Below are positions 34,972 through 44,461 of a DNA stretch of 64,000 nt, piece after piece; position 1 is the stretch's first letter; every line of letters begins with the position of its first letter. The DNA is taken from positions 62,001 to 126,000 of the forward strand of contig CAVQZG010000018.1 in NCBI GenBank assembly GCA_963718305.1, given 5' to 3'. The notes beneath the pieces were generated by a model that saw only the letters and a list, made by a program, of their open reading frames with translations, was not told where the DNA came from and ran no database searches. A program made the translations under genes and the position numbers. This DNA is from RYN-230 sp963718305. GTDB lineage: Bacteria > Actinomycetota > Actinomycetes > Streptosporangiales > Streptosporangiaceae.

Positions 34972-36351
34972 ATGACGCAGACCCCGCATTATCAGGTAAC
35001 CGACCCGGCGACCGGCGAGGTGACCGAGACTTTCCCCTTCGCCACGGACGCGGAGGTAGCGGAGGCGCTCGCCGCCGCGACCGAGGCGTTCGCGGCATGG
35101 AGGCTCCGCCCGGTCGCCGAGCGCGCCTCGGTCGTGAAGCGGATCGCCGAGCTGTTCACCGAGCGCGCCGCCGACCTGGCCGCGCTGATCACCAGGGAGA
35201 TGGGCAAGCGGCCCGCGCAGGCCGTCGGCGAGGCCGAGTTCTGCACCGACATCTTCAACTACTACGCCGACAACGGCCCCGGGCTCATCGCCGACAAGTC
35301 GCTGCCCGGCCATGACACCGCGCGGGTGGAGTACCGGCCCGTCGGGCCGGTACTCGGCGTGATGCCGTGGAACTACCCGTATTACCAGGTGGCCAGGTTC
35401 GCCGCGCCCAACCTGATCGTCGGCAACACCGTCATACTCAAGCACGCAGAAAACTGCCCTACCTCGGCTCTGGCGATTGCTCAGATCATGAAGGACGCCG
35501 GCGTGCCGGACGGCGTGTACGTCAACCTCTTCGCGACCCACGAGCAGGTCGCCGCGATGATCGCCGACCCGCGGCTGCGCGGCGTGTCGCTGACCGGCTC
35601 CGAGCGGGCCGGCGCCGTAGTCGCCGAGACGGCCGGCCGCAACCTGAAGAAGGTCGTCCTTGAGCTTGGCGGCTCCGATCCGTACATCATCCTCGACACT
35701 GACGACGTCGAAGACGCAGCTAAGACCGCCTGGGTCACCCGGATGGAGAACGTCGGCCAGGCCTGCAACTCCAACAAGCGGATGATCGTCATGGACGACA
35801 TCTACGACAACTTCGTGGCCGCCCTGGTCAAGCGCGCCACCGCGATGTCACCGCGCCTGCCGGGGGATGACTCTTCGCGCTCTTACAGCCCGATGGTCTC
35901 GCGTAAGGCAGCGGAGAACCTCCTCGCCCAGGTGCAGGACGCAGTGTCAAAGGGCGCCACACTGCACGTCGGCGGCACGCTCGACGACGGTAAGGGCGCT
36001 TACTTCGCCCCGGCCGTGCTCACCGGCGTGACCCCGGAAATGCGGGCCTACCGCGAGGAGCTGTTCGGCCCGGTCGCCGTCGTCTACAAAGTCAGCACCG
36101 ACGACGAGGCGGTCCAGATCGCCAACGTGGTGGACTTTGGCCTTGGCGGCGCGGTCTGGTCAACCGACGAGGAGCGGGCAATCGAGGTCGCCGAGCGGTT
36201 GGAGGTCGGCATGGCCAACGTGAACACCCCGGCGGGCGAGGGTGCGGATCTGCCGTTCGGCGGCACCAAGCGCTCCGGCTTTGGCCGCGAACTAGGCCCC
36301 CTCGGCATCGACGAATTCGTCAACAAGCGCCTCTTTTACGTTGAGAAGTAG
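34972..36351 (+). CDS. NAD(P)-dependent aldehyde dehydrogenase
   Basis: A 459-residue enzyme of the ALDH superfamily. Catalytic elements are visible: Asn in MPWNYPYYQVARF (about residue 134), Glu in VVLELGGSDPYI (about 231), and the nucleophilic Cys in VGQACNSNKR (about 265). The C-terminus has LPFGGTKRSGFGREL and EFVNKRLFYVEK. The pattern is closest to succinate-semialdehyde dehydrogenase-like enzymes. The ATG at 34972 has GGGAG upstream. Neighbours do not fix the substrate. Confidence 0.93.
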   Translation: MTQTPHYQVTDPATGEVTETFPFATDAEVAEALAAATEAFAAWRLRPVAERASVVKRIAELFTERAADLAALITREMGKRPAQAVGEAEFCTDIFNYYADNGPGLIADKSLPGHDTARVEYRPVGPVLGVMPWNYPYYQVARFAAPNLIVGNTVILKHAENCPTSALAIAQIMKDAGVPDGVYVNLFATHEQVAAMIADPRLRGVSLTGSERAGAVVAETAGRNLKKVVLELGGSDPYIILDTDDVEDAAKTAWVTRMENVGQACNSNKRMIVMDDIYDNFVAALVKRATAMSPRLPGDDSSRSYSPMVSRKAAENLLAQVQDAVSKGATLHVGGTLDDGKGAYFAPAVLTGVTPEMRAYREELFGPVAVVYKVSTDDEAVQIANVVDFGLGGAVWSTDEERAIEVAERLEVGMANVNTPAGEGADLPFGGTKRSGFGRELGPLGIDEFVNKRLFYVEK

Positions 36352-36394
36352 CGCTTGAGCGGGTCCTACGCGAGCGGCGCGGAGTCAGCAGGTC

Positions 36395-36787
36395 CTAGTA
36401 CTTCGCGCCCTTGCGCCACGCCATCTCCTGCAGTTCGAATGTGTTGCCGTCAGGATCGGAGAAGTCTGCTCCTTTAACGCCGCCCCCGAAGTCCTGGATT
36501 TCGCTGATCTCTACACCTCGGCGGACAAGCTCGGCACGCGCCTCGGTGATGTCCTCCACAACCAGGTGCAGGCCTCTAACACTGCCGGGTTCTCCCGCGT
36601 ACACATCCAGCCCTGTCCCAAAACCGACCGAACAACCCGAGCCCTCTGGTGTCAACTGGACGACCCGGACGCCCTCGCTGGGCTGCACGTCAACGTCCTT
36701 CTTGAAGCCGAGCTTGTCAGCGTAGAAGGCGATGGCCCGGTCCACGTCCGTAACCGGGAGCGGGATCAGTTCCAGCCTCATCTGCAT
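36395..36787 (-). CDS. Glyoxalase/VOC-family protein
   Basis: A 130-residue vicinal-oxygen-chelate protein: LELIPLPVTDVDRAIAFYAD then KLGFKKDVDVQ at the start, and DFSDPDGNTFELQEM near the end. The metal-binding end residue Glu (FELQE) is in place, the first metal position is Glu in RLELIPLP. The family contains lyases and dioxygenases as well as resistance proteins; the role here cannot be told. Confidence 0.88.
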   Translation of the reverse strand: MQMRLELIPLPVTDVDRAIAFYADKLGFKKDVDVQPSEGVRVVQLTPEGSGCSVGFGTGLDVYAGEPGSVRGLHLVVEDITEARAELVRRGVEISEIQDFGGGVKGADFSDPDGNTFELQEMAWRKGAKY

Positions 36788-36959
36788 CGGAGTCGAGCCC
36801 CCCTTGGCCTGTTCTCGTACGCGCGATCATTCCATACGGCCGCCGGCATCCGCTCACTGCCGCGTCGCGTGCCCGCTGAGCGCGCGAGCGCATCCCTGGC
36901 GTGCCCTCCAACTGCCCGGGCTCGTCCGTTCAGCTGCTGGCGTGAAAGTGGTTTCGGCT

Positions 36960-37538
36960 CTACGTATGGGTGACGGGCCTGGGTCTGTTGATACGGACCG
37001 TCTCAGCTACTTCGCTCAGGTCGTTGTTCAGCTGATGATCCCGCCCGGGCAGCTGGCGCACCTGCGCCTGCGGGATCGCCCGCGCATACAGGTCGGCATG
37101 CGAAGGCGGGGCGGTCTCGTCCTGGAGTCCGTGGAACACGTGCACCCGCGCACCTGGTGGCAGCCTCGCGCCGAGGTCGCTCGTCAGCCCGAACTCGTCG
37201 CTGGGCCAGCCGCCCTCGCCGACGAACGGAGCGGCGATCAGCACGATCGCCCTGAGCCCCCTCTCCGGTGGCTGCTCGGCGAGCGCATTGACGAGGATTG
37301 CCGCGCCTACCGAATGGCCGGCCACGACCGCTCCGTCGTCCAGGTCCGCCATCTCGCGCCGGATCGCCTCACTCCACCGGGCATAACTCGGGTCGCCCTC
37401 GTCGGGCATGCGCGGATAGCGGACCTCATACCCACCCCCGAGCTCTCGCCTCAGGCTCTCGACGAGCTTGTCGTCCCACTCGTCGTGCGCGCCCGCGCCG
37501 CCGCCCTGGATGAACAGGATCTGCCGAGTAGGTGTCAT
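36960..37538 (-). CDS. Small serine alpha/beta hydrolase
   Basis: A 192-residue protein of the small alpha/beta hydrolase kind (RBBP9/YdeN-like). It shows ILFIQGGGAGAHDEWDDKLV at the front, the nucleophile elbow VVAGHSVGAAILVN, and a catalytic histidine in PGRDHQLNND near the end. The acid lies in HGLQDETAPP. The start is ATG at 37538 with AGGGGG five bases upstream. No substrate can be inferred. Confidence 0.85.
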   Translation of the reverse strand: MTPTRQILFIQGGGAGAHDEWDDKLVESLRRELGGGYEVRYPRMPDEGDPSYARWSEAIRREMADLDDGAVVAGHSVGAAILVNALAEQPPERGLRAIVLIAAPFVGEGGWPSDEFGLTSDLGARLPPGARVHVFHGLQDETAPPSHADLYARAIPQAQVRQLPGRDHQLNNDLSEVAETVRINRPRPVTHT

Positions 37539-37788
37539 CGCGATCCCCCTTCACGCCTTGGTGACGACCCGGATCGATACCCACAGCTGGCCGGAGTCTA
37601 TTCCGGGCGGAGGCAAGGCCACGACGGGCCTGACCGCGAACATCCTCAATTGCCGCAAGTGGGTGGTGCGGCCCGGTCGTCTGGTCGGCAACAGGGCGTG
37701 TACTGCGGCGCGACGACTGCTGGCTGAGGGCACATGTCGCGGGCCGGAGGACTGGAGCACCAGGACTGTGGGGTGGGAGACTGCCGCC

Positions 37789-38223
37789 ATGGGCACAGAG
37801 CCGCGGCAGGCGCGCTGGCCAGCACACCTCCCCGTAGGTGCGCTTCGGGTCGTGCGGTGGAGCGCGCATTACGAGGAGACGGTCACCTTCTACCGGGACA
37901 CCATCGGGCTGCCTGTCCTGGAGACCTTCCACGAAAGCTACGGCCTGGACGGGACCATCCTTGGGCTGCCGGGCGGCCAGGTCCACCTCGAGATCGTCCG
38001 CGCGGCGCAAGCGCTCTACCCGGGCGGTGGGCTGGACCAGCTTGTGTTCTACCTGCCTGATGCCGCCGCCCGGGAACGGGTGGAGGCGAGGCTCGCCGCC
38101 ACGGGTGCCCGCCCGGTTCCCCAGATCGACTACTGGCAGGCCAACGGCGGTGTCACCTACCAGGACCCCGACGGGCGAGAAGTGGTGTTCGCGTCCTGGA
38201 TCTATATCCCGCCAGGATCCTGA
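37789..38223 (+). CDS. Glyoxalase/VOC-family protein
   Basis: A 144-residue VOC protein: LRVVRWSAHYEETVTFYRDT then IGLPVLETFHESYG, LGLPGGQVHLEIV, and VTYQDPDGREVVF near the end. The ATG at 37789 is chosen because it gives a compact protein; the frame is open further upstream without coding character. A second, different VOC gene lies at 36395-36787 on the other strand, and a VOC remnant at 59475-59531. Confidence 0.85.
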   Translation: MGTEPRQARWPAHLPVGALRVVRWSAHYEETVTFYRDTIGLPVLETFHESYGLDGTILGLPGGQVHLEIVRAAQALYPGGGLDQLVFYLPDAAARERVEARLAATGARPVPQIDYWQANGGVTYQDPDGREVVFASWIYIPPGS

Positions 38224-38283
38224 TCGGGAGCGGGCAAGGACGGGACGAGGCGCGCAGACCCGAGTAGCCGAAGCGGCGGCTGG

Positions 38284-39048
38284 TTACCAGATGACGTGGC
38301 CTCCGTCGACGAGGAGGTCGACGCCGGTCACGAATGCCGCGGCGCGGCTGAGCAGGAAGATGACGGGACCTACCATGTCCTCTGGCTGGGCGTTCCGGCC
38401 TAGGGGTGTGTCGTGGGCGTATCCCTCCATCGCGTCCCGCTGCTCGGGGCGCTGGGTCATCGGGGTGTAGGTGTAGCCGGGACTGATGCTGTTGACGCGG
38501 ACCCCGGAGGCGGCCCATTCCCAGGCTAGGCTCCGGCCCAGATGCACCACTCCGGCCTTGGCCGAGTTGTAGTGAGCCTGAAGCAGGCCGCGGTTGGCAA
38601 TAGTGGCCGACATGGAGGCGATGTTGACGATGGACCCGCCGCCGTTGCGGATCATGGCCTGCCCCTCGGCCTGGCACGACAGGAACACGCCGGTGAGATC
38701 AACGTCGATGACGCGCCGCCATTGCTCTTCCGGCATGCTCTCGGCAGGTGCCGCGTTGGCGATGCCGGCCGCGTTAACCCCGAGCGTCAGCGGCCCGAGC
38801 GCCGCCTGGATGTGCGCGACAGCCGCGGAGATGGCGGCCAGATCGGTCACGTCCGCGGCTACAGGGACTGCCCGGCCACCTGCGGCGAGGATCCTGGTTG
38901 CCGTGGCCTCGACATTTTCAGGCACCTGATCGACGCAGCCGACGAGCGCGCCCGCCTCGGCGAGCCCCAGGGCTATGGCCCGGCCGATCCCGCTCCCGGC
39001 GCCAGTGACCAGCGCGACACCGCCGGTCAGTGAAAAGTCCACAGTCAT
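38284..39048 (-). CDS. Short-chain dehydrogenase/reductase
   Basis: A 254-residue classical SDR. The cofactor motif is VTGAGSGIGRAIALGLAEAG, followed by NAAGI, catalytic Ser in IVNIASMSATIA, Tyr and Lys in AHYNSAKAGVVHL, and a C-terminal FVTGVDLLVDGGHVIW. The ATG at 39048 has the strong AGGAGG eight bases upstream. It probably reduces or oxidises a sugar or small alcohol with NAD(P). Confidence 0.93.
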   Translation of the reverse strand: MTVDFSLTGGVALVTGAGSGIGRAIALGLAEAGALVGCVDQVPENVEATATRILAAGGRAVPVAADVTDLAAISAAVAHIQAALGPLTLGVNAAGIANAAPAESMPEEQWRRVIDVDLTGVFLSCQAEGQAMIRNGGGSIVNIASMSATIANRGLLQAHYNSAKAGVVHLGRSLAWEWAASGVRVNSISPGYTYTPMTQRPEQRDAMEGYAHDTPLGRNAQPEDMVGPVIFLLSRAAAFVTGVDLLVDGGHVIW

Positions 39049-39169
39049 GAGTTGGTCCTCCTAAGAAGTGAAGTGCTGGCCTTTGCCGGCGAAAAGGCGG
39101 GTGGCCGTGGTCTCGAGCATCATGCCCATGGACGGGGCGACCGGCTTGAGGCGCTTTGCCGGGCACAGA

Positions 39170-40150
39170 TCAACTACCGATGAGGAAGTCAGCAATAGGT
39201 CGGCGGGGTGCGGCAATGGCCTGCTCCGGGAATGAGGGGACTCCTAGGCGCCCAAGGATCAACGGGCGGCCTTCACGGTTATCGACAAGTCGGCGCAAGG
39301 CCGGCAGAAGCGTGGGGATCTCGGACGGGCCCGCAGCCAAGCAATGGCTGAGCCCGAGCACGGTTGCCGTCACCAGGACACGTTGCAGGGTCCGACCGCC
39401 TGCTATCCAGCCGGGAAGCGTGTCGGTGCGGCTACTGACCACAAAATGCAACGGGGCATGCTCAAAGCGCGCCCGCGCCGCCTCGGCCTCTTCATCTGCG
39501 CTCGCCAACTCCAGGACCCATTGGCTACCTGGCACCTTAGTTGACGCGGCAGGGTTCAATGACTCAATCGGCATCCCGATCCTACGCGGGGCATCGGCAC
39601 TCGTGAACACGAACGGAGCGAGGTCCCGGCGCAACTCCGGAACGCTAAAGAGGACATGCATTGCTCGTGCCGCAAGATCTGCTCCCGCTGACCGATCTTC
39701 CGCGCCAGATATCAGCGTCAAGCTCGTTGCCGGCTCGCAGGGAACAGCCCGCAATTGCTCAGTGACTCCGGACGGAAGGATGGACTCGTACCGACCACGG
39801 TTCGTCCGACGCCGTTTGGCCCCTTCCAGCATAATTGCGGCATCGCCGCCGGGCTTCGCCTCGTCTCGGAACCGCACCGTGATCTCAGACGTACGGCGAG
39901 GCACAGTGGGCAGCTCGTTAACCACTAGCCTGTATCCGTCTACGGCCGCGGCAAAGCTCATATTTTCGATAAATGCGCCAAGCGCAATAAATTGCACACG
40001 GTCCGGTCCAAGCAGCGGGAGTAGCTGATGATCAAGTCGCAAAATCACGCCATCTGGTACAGCCCTTGCCGCCCAAGGCTGGTTGTTGTGCGGCGAGGGC
40101 GCCAGACAGGCGACCTCCAGCCATGTGGCGATCATTTCGCGATCGATCAT
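39170..40150 (-). CDS. Nitroreductase-like flavoenzyme (Acg/Rv1355c C-terminal type)
   Basis: A 326-residue protein. LEVACLAPSPHNNQPWAARA is the FMN-binding opening of nitroreductase-fold proteins (family Acg). Later RRTNRGRYES, MHVLFSVPELRRDL and GWIAGGRTLQRVLVTATVLG followed by LSHCLAAGPSEIP fit the two-half Acg layout. In mycobacteria a similar domain follows a ThiF domain in one protein (Rv1355c, MoeY-like). Here the two parts are separate genes that overlap by four bases (ATGA). It may oxidise or reduce a small molecule or peptide bound by its partners (inference). Confidence 0.75.
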   Translation of the reverse strand: MIDREMIATWLEVACLAPSPHNNQPWAARAVPDGVILRLDHQLLPLLGPDRVQFIALGAFIENMSFAAAVDGYRLVVNELPTVPRRTSEITVRFRDEAKPGGDAAIMLEGAKRRRTNRGRYESILPSGVTEQLRAVPCEPATSLTLISGAEDRSAGADLAARAMHVLFSVPELRRDLAPFVFTSADAPRRIGMPIESLNPAASTKVPGSQWVLELASADEEAEAARARFEHAPLHFVVSSRTDTLPGWIAGGRTLQRVLVTATVLGLSHCLAAGPSEIPTLLPALRRLVDNREGRPLILGRLGVPSFPEQAIAAPRRPIADFLIGS

Positions 40151-41292
40151 GCGCCGTACACTGCCTTCAGGCCGGCCAGAAACTCGGCCTCGTCGAGCTC
40201 ATTCCAGCGGCTGGTTTCGTACGCTCTGGCGCCCAGCAGGCTCTCGTCAAGATCGACCCGGTACCGCCCCGACGGCAGCGGGACCCCGCAGGCGATGTAT
40301 CGGGCTGCCAGTGCTCCAAGCGCGCCACCGACGGTAGCTGCGGTGCCGAGCTGCGGCCAGGATGGGAGGGTCCGCCCAACCTGAGTGAGAGAGAAGCGTG
40401 TCCGGGGCGTGATCTGGCTTCCGACGATCGCGCTGGCGACGTTTACTCGCTGAATGGGATCGTTGAGGTCGGCAGGACTCGCCGCGAGGTCTCCTGCAAG
40501 CCCATGAAATAGCGGATAGCCAGAGTCGAGATCGAATCGTTCAACATCGAGGATCGCGTTGTCCCCGTTGTCGGTGACCATCACGACCGGCACGTGTGCC
40601 GCTCGCGCCTTGAGGCGAATGTCCACCTTCAAGACGAGATCATCCATTTCCTCGACAAGGACAGTGAGGCGTTCGGTATCATCCGTGCCAATGAAGGCAT
40701 CAGCAACCCCGGGTGCATAGCCGGCTGGGAATGCCTCGAGATCGCTGTATGGATCGACCTCAAGTGTGCGGCGCATAGCCAACGTCAGTTTGGGCTCTCC
40801 GAAGTCGCAGACCGAGCCCGCGAGCCGGTTGAGATTCGTAGGGCCGAGGGTGTCCCTTTCGGCCAGTCGAAAACGCCTGGCCCCAGTAAGTGAGCTTGCC
40901 GCTAGTACAGATGCGCCCACGCTCAGACCTGCGATCCCAATTAGCGCCGCCGACCACTCGCGTTGCTCAGCCTCATCTATTAGGTAGCGATTGCGTGCCG
41001 TCCGCAGCCTCCAGAACAGGTCGGCGTCAGGGAGCCGGACGATCGTGCCTCGCCATGGGAAGAACACGTACCTGCTAGCTGCCTCAATATTGGCTTCGGT
41101 CCAGACGGTTCTGAAATACTCGTCAAGGCTTGCCTTTGAGTCTGCCGATCCAGGGCTCAGGTGGGGCAGGTCGAGGCTCGCGAGTTCCGGCAGGGCGGCT
41201 TCCCATGCGTTGACCAGGCTGATCCCTGTTGCTGAATCGAGCAGTGACTCTATGCGCAGCCGGTCGGCCGCCGGGTCGAGTACCTCGATCAT
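40147..41292 (-). CDS. ThiF-family E1-like adenylyltransferase (Rv1355c N-terminal type)
   Basis: A 381-residue E1-like protein. The nucleotide-binding loop is GIAGLSVGASVLAASSL (about residues 119-135), followed by the acidic residue and asparagine-arginine pair in AERDTLGPTNLNRL (about 145-157), Lys168 in FGEPKLTLAM, and DDTERLTVLVEEMDDLVLKV. The zinc CxxC pairs of MoeB/ThiF are missing and no obvious catalytic cysteine follows. The N-terminal 110 residues have a separate, helical character. ThiF domains adenylate C-terminal carboxylates; no ubiquitin-like substrate gene is seen nearby. Starts and stops overlap the flanking genes by four bases each. Confidence 0.82.
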   Translation of the reverse strand: MIEVLDPAADRLRIESLLDSATGISLVNAWEAALPELASLDLPHLSPGSADSKASLDEYFRTVWTEANIEAASRYVFFPWRGTIVRLPDADLFWRLRTARNRYLIDEAEQREWSAALIGIAGLSVGASVLAASSLTGARRFRLAERDTLGPTNLNRLAGSVCDFGEPKLTLAMRRTLEVDPYSDLEAFPAGYAPGVADAFIGTDDTERLTVLVEEMDDLVLKVDIRLKARAAHVPVVMVTDNGDNAILDVERFDLDSGYPLFHGLAGDLAASPADLNDPIQRVNVASAIVGSQITPRTRFSLTQVGRTLPSWPQLGTAATVGGALGALAARYIACGVPLPSGRYRVDLDESLLGARAYETSRWNELDEAEFLAGLKAVYGA

Positions 41293-42707
41293 CCGGGCTC
41301 GCCGGTCCAGCGGTGCTTGATGCCGTGAGCGAAGCCGTCCGTTCCGAAGCGGTGCAGGCTAATCGTCGGTTCGGCCCGGCGGCCAAAGGTCTGGTGCAGT
41401 TGCCTGTACTCGCTGTTGGTGCGTAGCAGAGAAGCAACGACGAGTTTCTGAAGTTGCGGTGCGAGGCCCTGCTCGGCAGTGGCGTTGGCTCGCAACTCGA
41501 CGTAGAGCTTGAGTGTTTGCTCGGATGCCTCGTCGCTTTGGGTCGTCAGGTAGAACTTCCCGCTGACGGTCCCCGCAATCGCAGTGTCCTCCAAGGCCGC
41601 GCGGACGCTCTCTGGAAAAATCTTCAGTGCGTAGAATGTCGCCACAATATCGGCGCGTCGGCCTAGCGCGATGAACCCCGCGTCCTCTGTCGAGGTCTGT
41701 ACCGCGAGTTCGTGTCCGTACTGACCAAGGAGGTGTGCCAGCTCGGACGCGGTGACCACGCATCCGCGGTCGTTGATGCGGTAACGAATCAGCGGGAATG
41801 TGCTATCAACTGTGAAGAGAAGATAGCCATCCCGGTCCGTCTCGGTGAATCGGAAGTTAGGCTGGTACTCCACAAAGGTCGGCTGGACATCATCGTCACC
41901 GAAGAGCGCGACATTAAGCCGGGGATCGTCGCGGGCTAGCCGGCGGGCGGCGATGGTGGTTGGGGTTTCGTGGCCCATGATGCCTGCGTCAGCCGTACCA
42001 TAGATCAGGCAGGTATGATCGGCCTTGCCTTCCTTGCCAATGCGCTTGAGGATGTAATCACGCCAGGCCTCGGAAATGTTCTCCCCGGCCATCAGGATCC
42101 TGAGATCCTTACTAGTCACTGGAGACGGGGCCTGGTCAAGGACGTCTTTCAGAAACGGCGGATAGCCGACCAGCACAATTTGTTCGTAATAGGGACCGAG
42201 GTCGGCGATGTTCTCAAGTATCGTCGCAACGTCGATGCCAGGCGCGATCACCGACAGTTTGTGCCCGAGGGCGCGGAGATGCTGGATTCCAGTGAAGGTG
42301 TAGGTACCACCGATCCAGTTTCCCATGGCGAACCCGATCACTGCCAGAGTCGAGCGCTCGTCGGATTGAAAGCTCTGTCTGAAGATCTTGTCGTAGAGGT
42401 GGATGCTCTGTTCAAGCGAGAGCAGGCCGCGTGGCCAGTAGGTGGGCTTGCCGGACGATCCGGAACTCGTCGACCACGTACCGGCCTCCGTCATGTCACC
42501 ACGCCAGGCCAGCATGTTCAACGGATAGTGATGCAGGTAGTTGGCCTTGGTCACGGGCGGAACGCTGGCAAAATCCCGTGGCGTTTGGACGCGTTCCGCC
42601 GCCACCCCGTTGCGACGCAAGAAATCTGCATACGCCGGTACTTCGAGTGCGGCGCGTCGGAAGGTGCCGAGCGCCCGTTCGAAACCCGGGGGCTCAATCT
42701 CTGACAT
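41289..42707 (-). CDS. PaaK/LuxE-like adenylate-forming ligase
   Basis: A protein of about 472 residues. The acyl-adenylate motif TWSTSSGSSGKPTYWPRG (about residues 78-95) is followed by VIGFAMGNWIGGTYTFTG, the core YGTADAG and STFPLIRYRINDRG, as in phenylacetate-CoA ligase/CapK-like enzymes. Such enzymes activate a carboxylate with ATP; the thiol or amine acceptor is unknown. The ATG at 42707 is chosen; an in-frame GTG ten codons earlier (42737) is an alternative. It leads a three-gene operon with the ThiF and nitroreductase-like genes; base composition is slightly lower in GC than the flanks. Confidence 0.82.
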   Translation of the reverse strand: MSEIEPPGFERALGTFRRAALEVPAYADFLRRNGVAAERVQTPRDFASVPPVTKANYLHHYPLNMLAWRGDMTEAGTWSTSSGSSGKPTYWPRGLLSLEQSIHLYDKIFRQSFQSDERSTLAVIGFAMGNWIGGTYTFTGIQHLRALGHKLSVIAPGIDVATILENIADLGPYYEQIVLVGYPPFLKDVLDQAPSPVTSKDLRILMAGENISEAWRDYILKRIGKEGKADHTCLIYGTADAGIMGHETPTTIAARRLARDDPRLNVALFGDDDVQPTFVEYQPNFRFTETDRDGYLLFTVDSTFPLIRYRINDRGCVVTASELAHLLGQYGHELAVQTSTEDAGFIALGRRADIVATFYALKIFPESVRAALEDTAIAGTVSGKFYLTTQSDEASEQTLKLYVELRANATAEQGLAPQLQKLVVASLLRTNSEYRQLHQTFGRRAEPTISLHRFGTDGFAHGIKHRWTGEPG

Positions 42708-42967
42708 CCTGGGTACCGCCGCTCCTACGGTCACCGTGTGAGCCCATGCTCTGGTCCGTTCCAGATGATAGTGGGAGAAGGTGCGATTGCCCGCGTCGCT
42801 GACAGAGATCGTTGGTGTGGAGTTCCGGGCGATGGCTCGGGATGTCAGGCTCGAGGCTGCCAAGCTGGCCGTCTTGTTGCGAAGGTGCAGGTCAGCGAGG
42901 GGGCAGGAGCTCGATCAGCTCGATTTTCCGTTCAATTTATGTGCCACCGGCAGAATCGGACCTGCGC

Positions 42968-44461
42968 TCACGGCTCTGGAGGGGAATCCTGTCTGGGGGC
43001 CATGCCTGGCAGTTCTGTTCCTGCGGTGACCGGCGGTACTCGCCCTGACCAGGGGCGGGCGGACTCGAGCTGGCCCGCCAGCCGGAACAATGTCGCCTCG
43101 TCGCCATACCGGCCGAGGAAGTGCACGCCGATCGGCAGACCTGATGTGTTCCACCACAGCGGCACCGACATCGCCGGGCTACCCGTGATGTTGGCGACGA
43201 CACCCGCGTAAGCGACCGTGGGGCCGCCGCGTTCGAGGGCGCGAAGCGGCTCTTCAGCGGTCGAGGTGATCTCGCCGATCAGCGCAGGCGGGGCCGACAT
43301 GGTGGGTGTGAGCCAGACGTCGATGCCGGTGAGGAAGTGCGCGACACGGCGGGCGAAAGCCTGGCAGTCCTCGATGGCCAGCAGATAGTCGGCGGCTGAC
43401 ACCTTCTGGCCCATCTCCCAGTAGGCGCGGGTTAGCGGCTCGAGCTCGTCGTCGGCGGGACGGCGGCCGAGTCGGCGGATCCAGTACCTGACGATCCACG
43501 CTGTGGCGGCGCCGAAGATCGATCCGATCGCGGCTCCGACCTCGGCGGTGAGTCCCGGCAGGCCGGCTTCGACCAGCTCATGGCCCAGCGATGCGCAGAG
43601 CGCGACCGCGTCGTCGAGCGCGGCCACACAGTCCGGGTGGGCCGGGAGCCCCTCGGGCGTGTCGGCGGTGTAGCCGATGCGCAGCCGCCCGGGATCGCGG
43701 CCGACCTCGTCGGCGAACGGGCGAGCAGGCCCGGACAGACCATAGGGATCACCGAGGGCGGGCCCGGCGGTGGCGTCCAGGAGGACGGCGCTATCGCGGA
43801 CCGTCCTGGTGAGGGCGTGCTCGCAGGCCCAGCCGTTGACCGCGTCGCCGTACTCCGGCCCGAGCGGGTTGCGGGCTCTGGTCGGTTTCAGCCCGAACAG
43901 GCCGCACCCGGACGCCGGATAGCGGATCGAGCCCCCGAGATCGTTGCCGTGCGCCATCGGCACCATCCGCGCCGCCACTGCCGCGGCCGAGCCACCACTG
44001 GATCCACTGGTCAACCGGGCCGTATCCCACGGGTTGCGGGTCGGGCCATGCAGGACGGGCTCACACGTCGGCGCCATCCCGAACTCCGGGGTATTGGTCT
44101 TGCCCACAATGATCAGTCCCGCACGCCGCAGCCGGAGGACGAGCTCAGAGTCGAAGTGCGAGACGTGGCCGCGCAGGAAGCGGGAACCTTCGCTGAACGG
44201 GACACCTGCCACCTCGGCGATGAGATCCTTCACGAGGTATGGAACCCCGGCGAGCCGGCCGGTCGATGGGGTCATCGCCGCAGCAGCCAGCGCTTGGTCG
44301 TACATCGGCGTGATGACAGCGTTGAGGATGGGATTGAGGTCTTCGATCCGCTCGATCGCCCACCCGACCAGCTCGGCCGCAGTTACCTCACCGCGCCGTA
44401 CGAGCTCGGCCTGCGCCACAGCGTCTAGTCCGGCCGTCTCGACGGCGGCACCGGTCGTCAT
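42968..44461 (-). CDS. Amidase
   Basis: A 497-residue amidase-signature enzyme. The Ser-cisSer-Lys triad is visible: Lys in GVPYLVKDL (about residue 78), Ser in TSGSSGGSAAAVAAR (about 154) and Ser in NDLGGSIRYPASG (about 178). Further family signs are KTNTPEFGMAPTCEP and LFGLKPTRAR. The ATG at 44461 (or the GTG at 44464) overlaps the stop of a small upstream gene. It hydrolyses amides of unknown identity; nitrile or indole-acetamide substrates are typical for the family. Confidence 0.92.
   Translation of the reverse strand: MTTGAAVETAGLDAVAQAELVRRGEVTAAELVGWAIERIEDLNPILNAVITPMYDQALAAAAMTPSTGRLAGVPYLVKDLIAEVAGVPFSEGSRFLRGHVSHFDSELVLRLRRAGLIIVGKTNTPEFGMAPTCEPVLHGPTRNPWDTARLTSGSSGGSAAAVAARMVPMAHGNDLGGSIRYPASGCGLFGLKPTRARNPLGPEYGDAVNGWACEHALTRTVRDSAVLLDATAGPALGDPYGLSGPARPFADEVGRDPGRLRIGYTADTPEGLPAHPDCVAALDDAVALCASLGHELVEAGLPGLTAEVGAAIGSIFGAATAWIVRYWIRRLGRRPADDELEPLTRAYWEMGQKVSAADYLLAIEDCQAFARRVAHFLTGIDVWLTPTMSAPPALIGEITSTAEEPLRALERGGPTVAYAGVVANITGSPAMSVPLWWNTSGLPIGVHFLGRYGDEATLFRLAGQLESARPWSGRVPPVTAGTELPGMAPRQDSPPEP

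Noticed and set aside
39170..42707. Reading the ThiF operon as a thiamine, molybdopterin, CBASS or ubiquitin-like defence locus
   Set aside because: No ThiS/MoaD, sulfur carrier, JAB protease, E2 or effector gene is present, and the ThiF protein lacks zinc cysteines.
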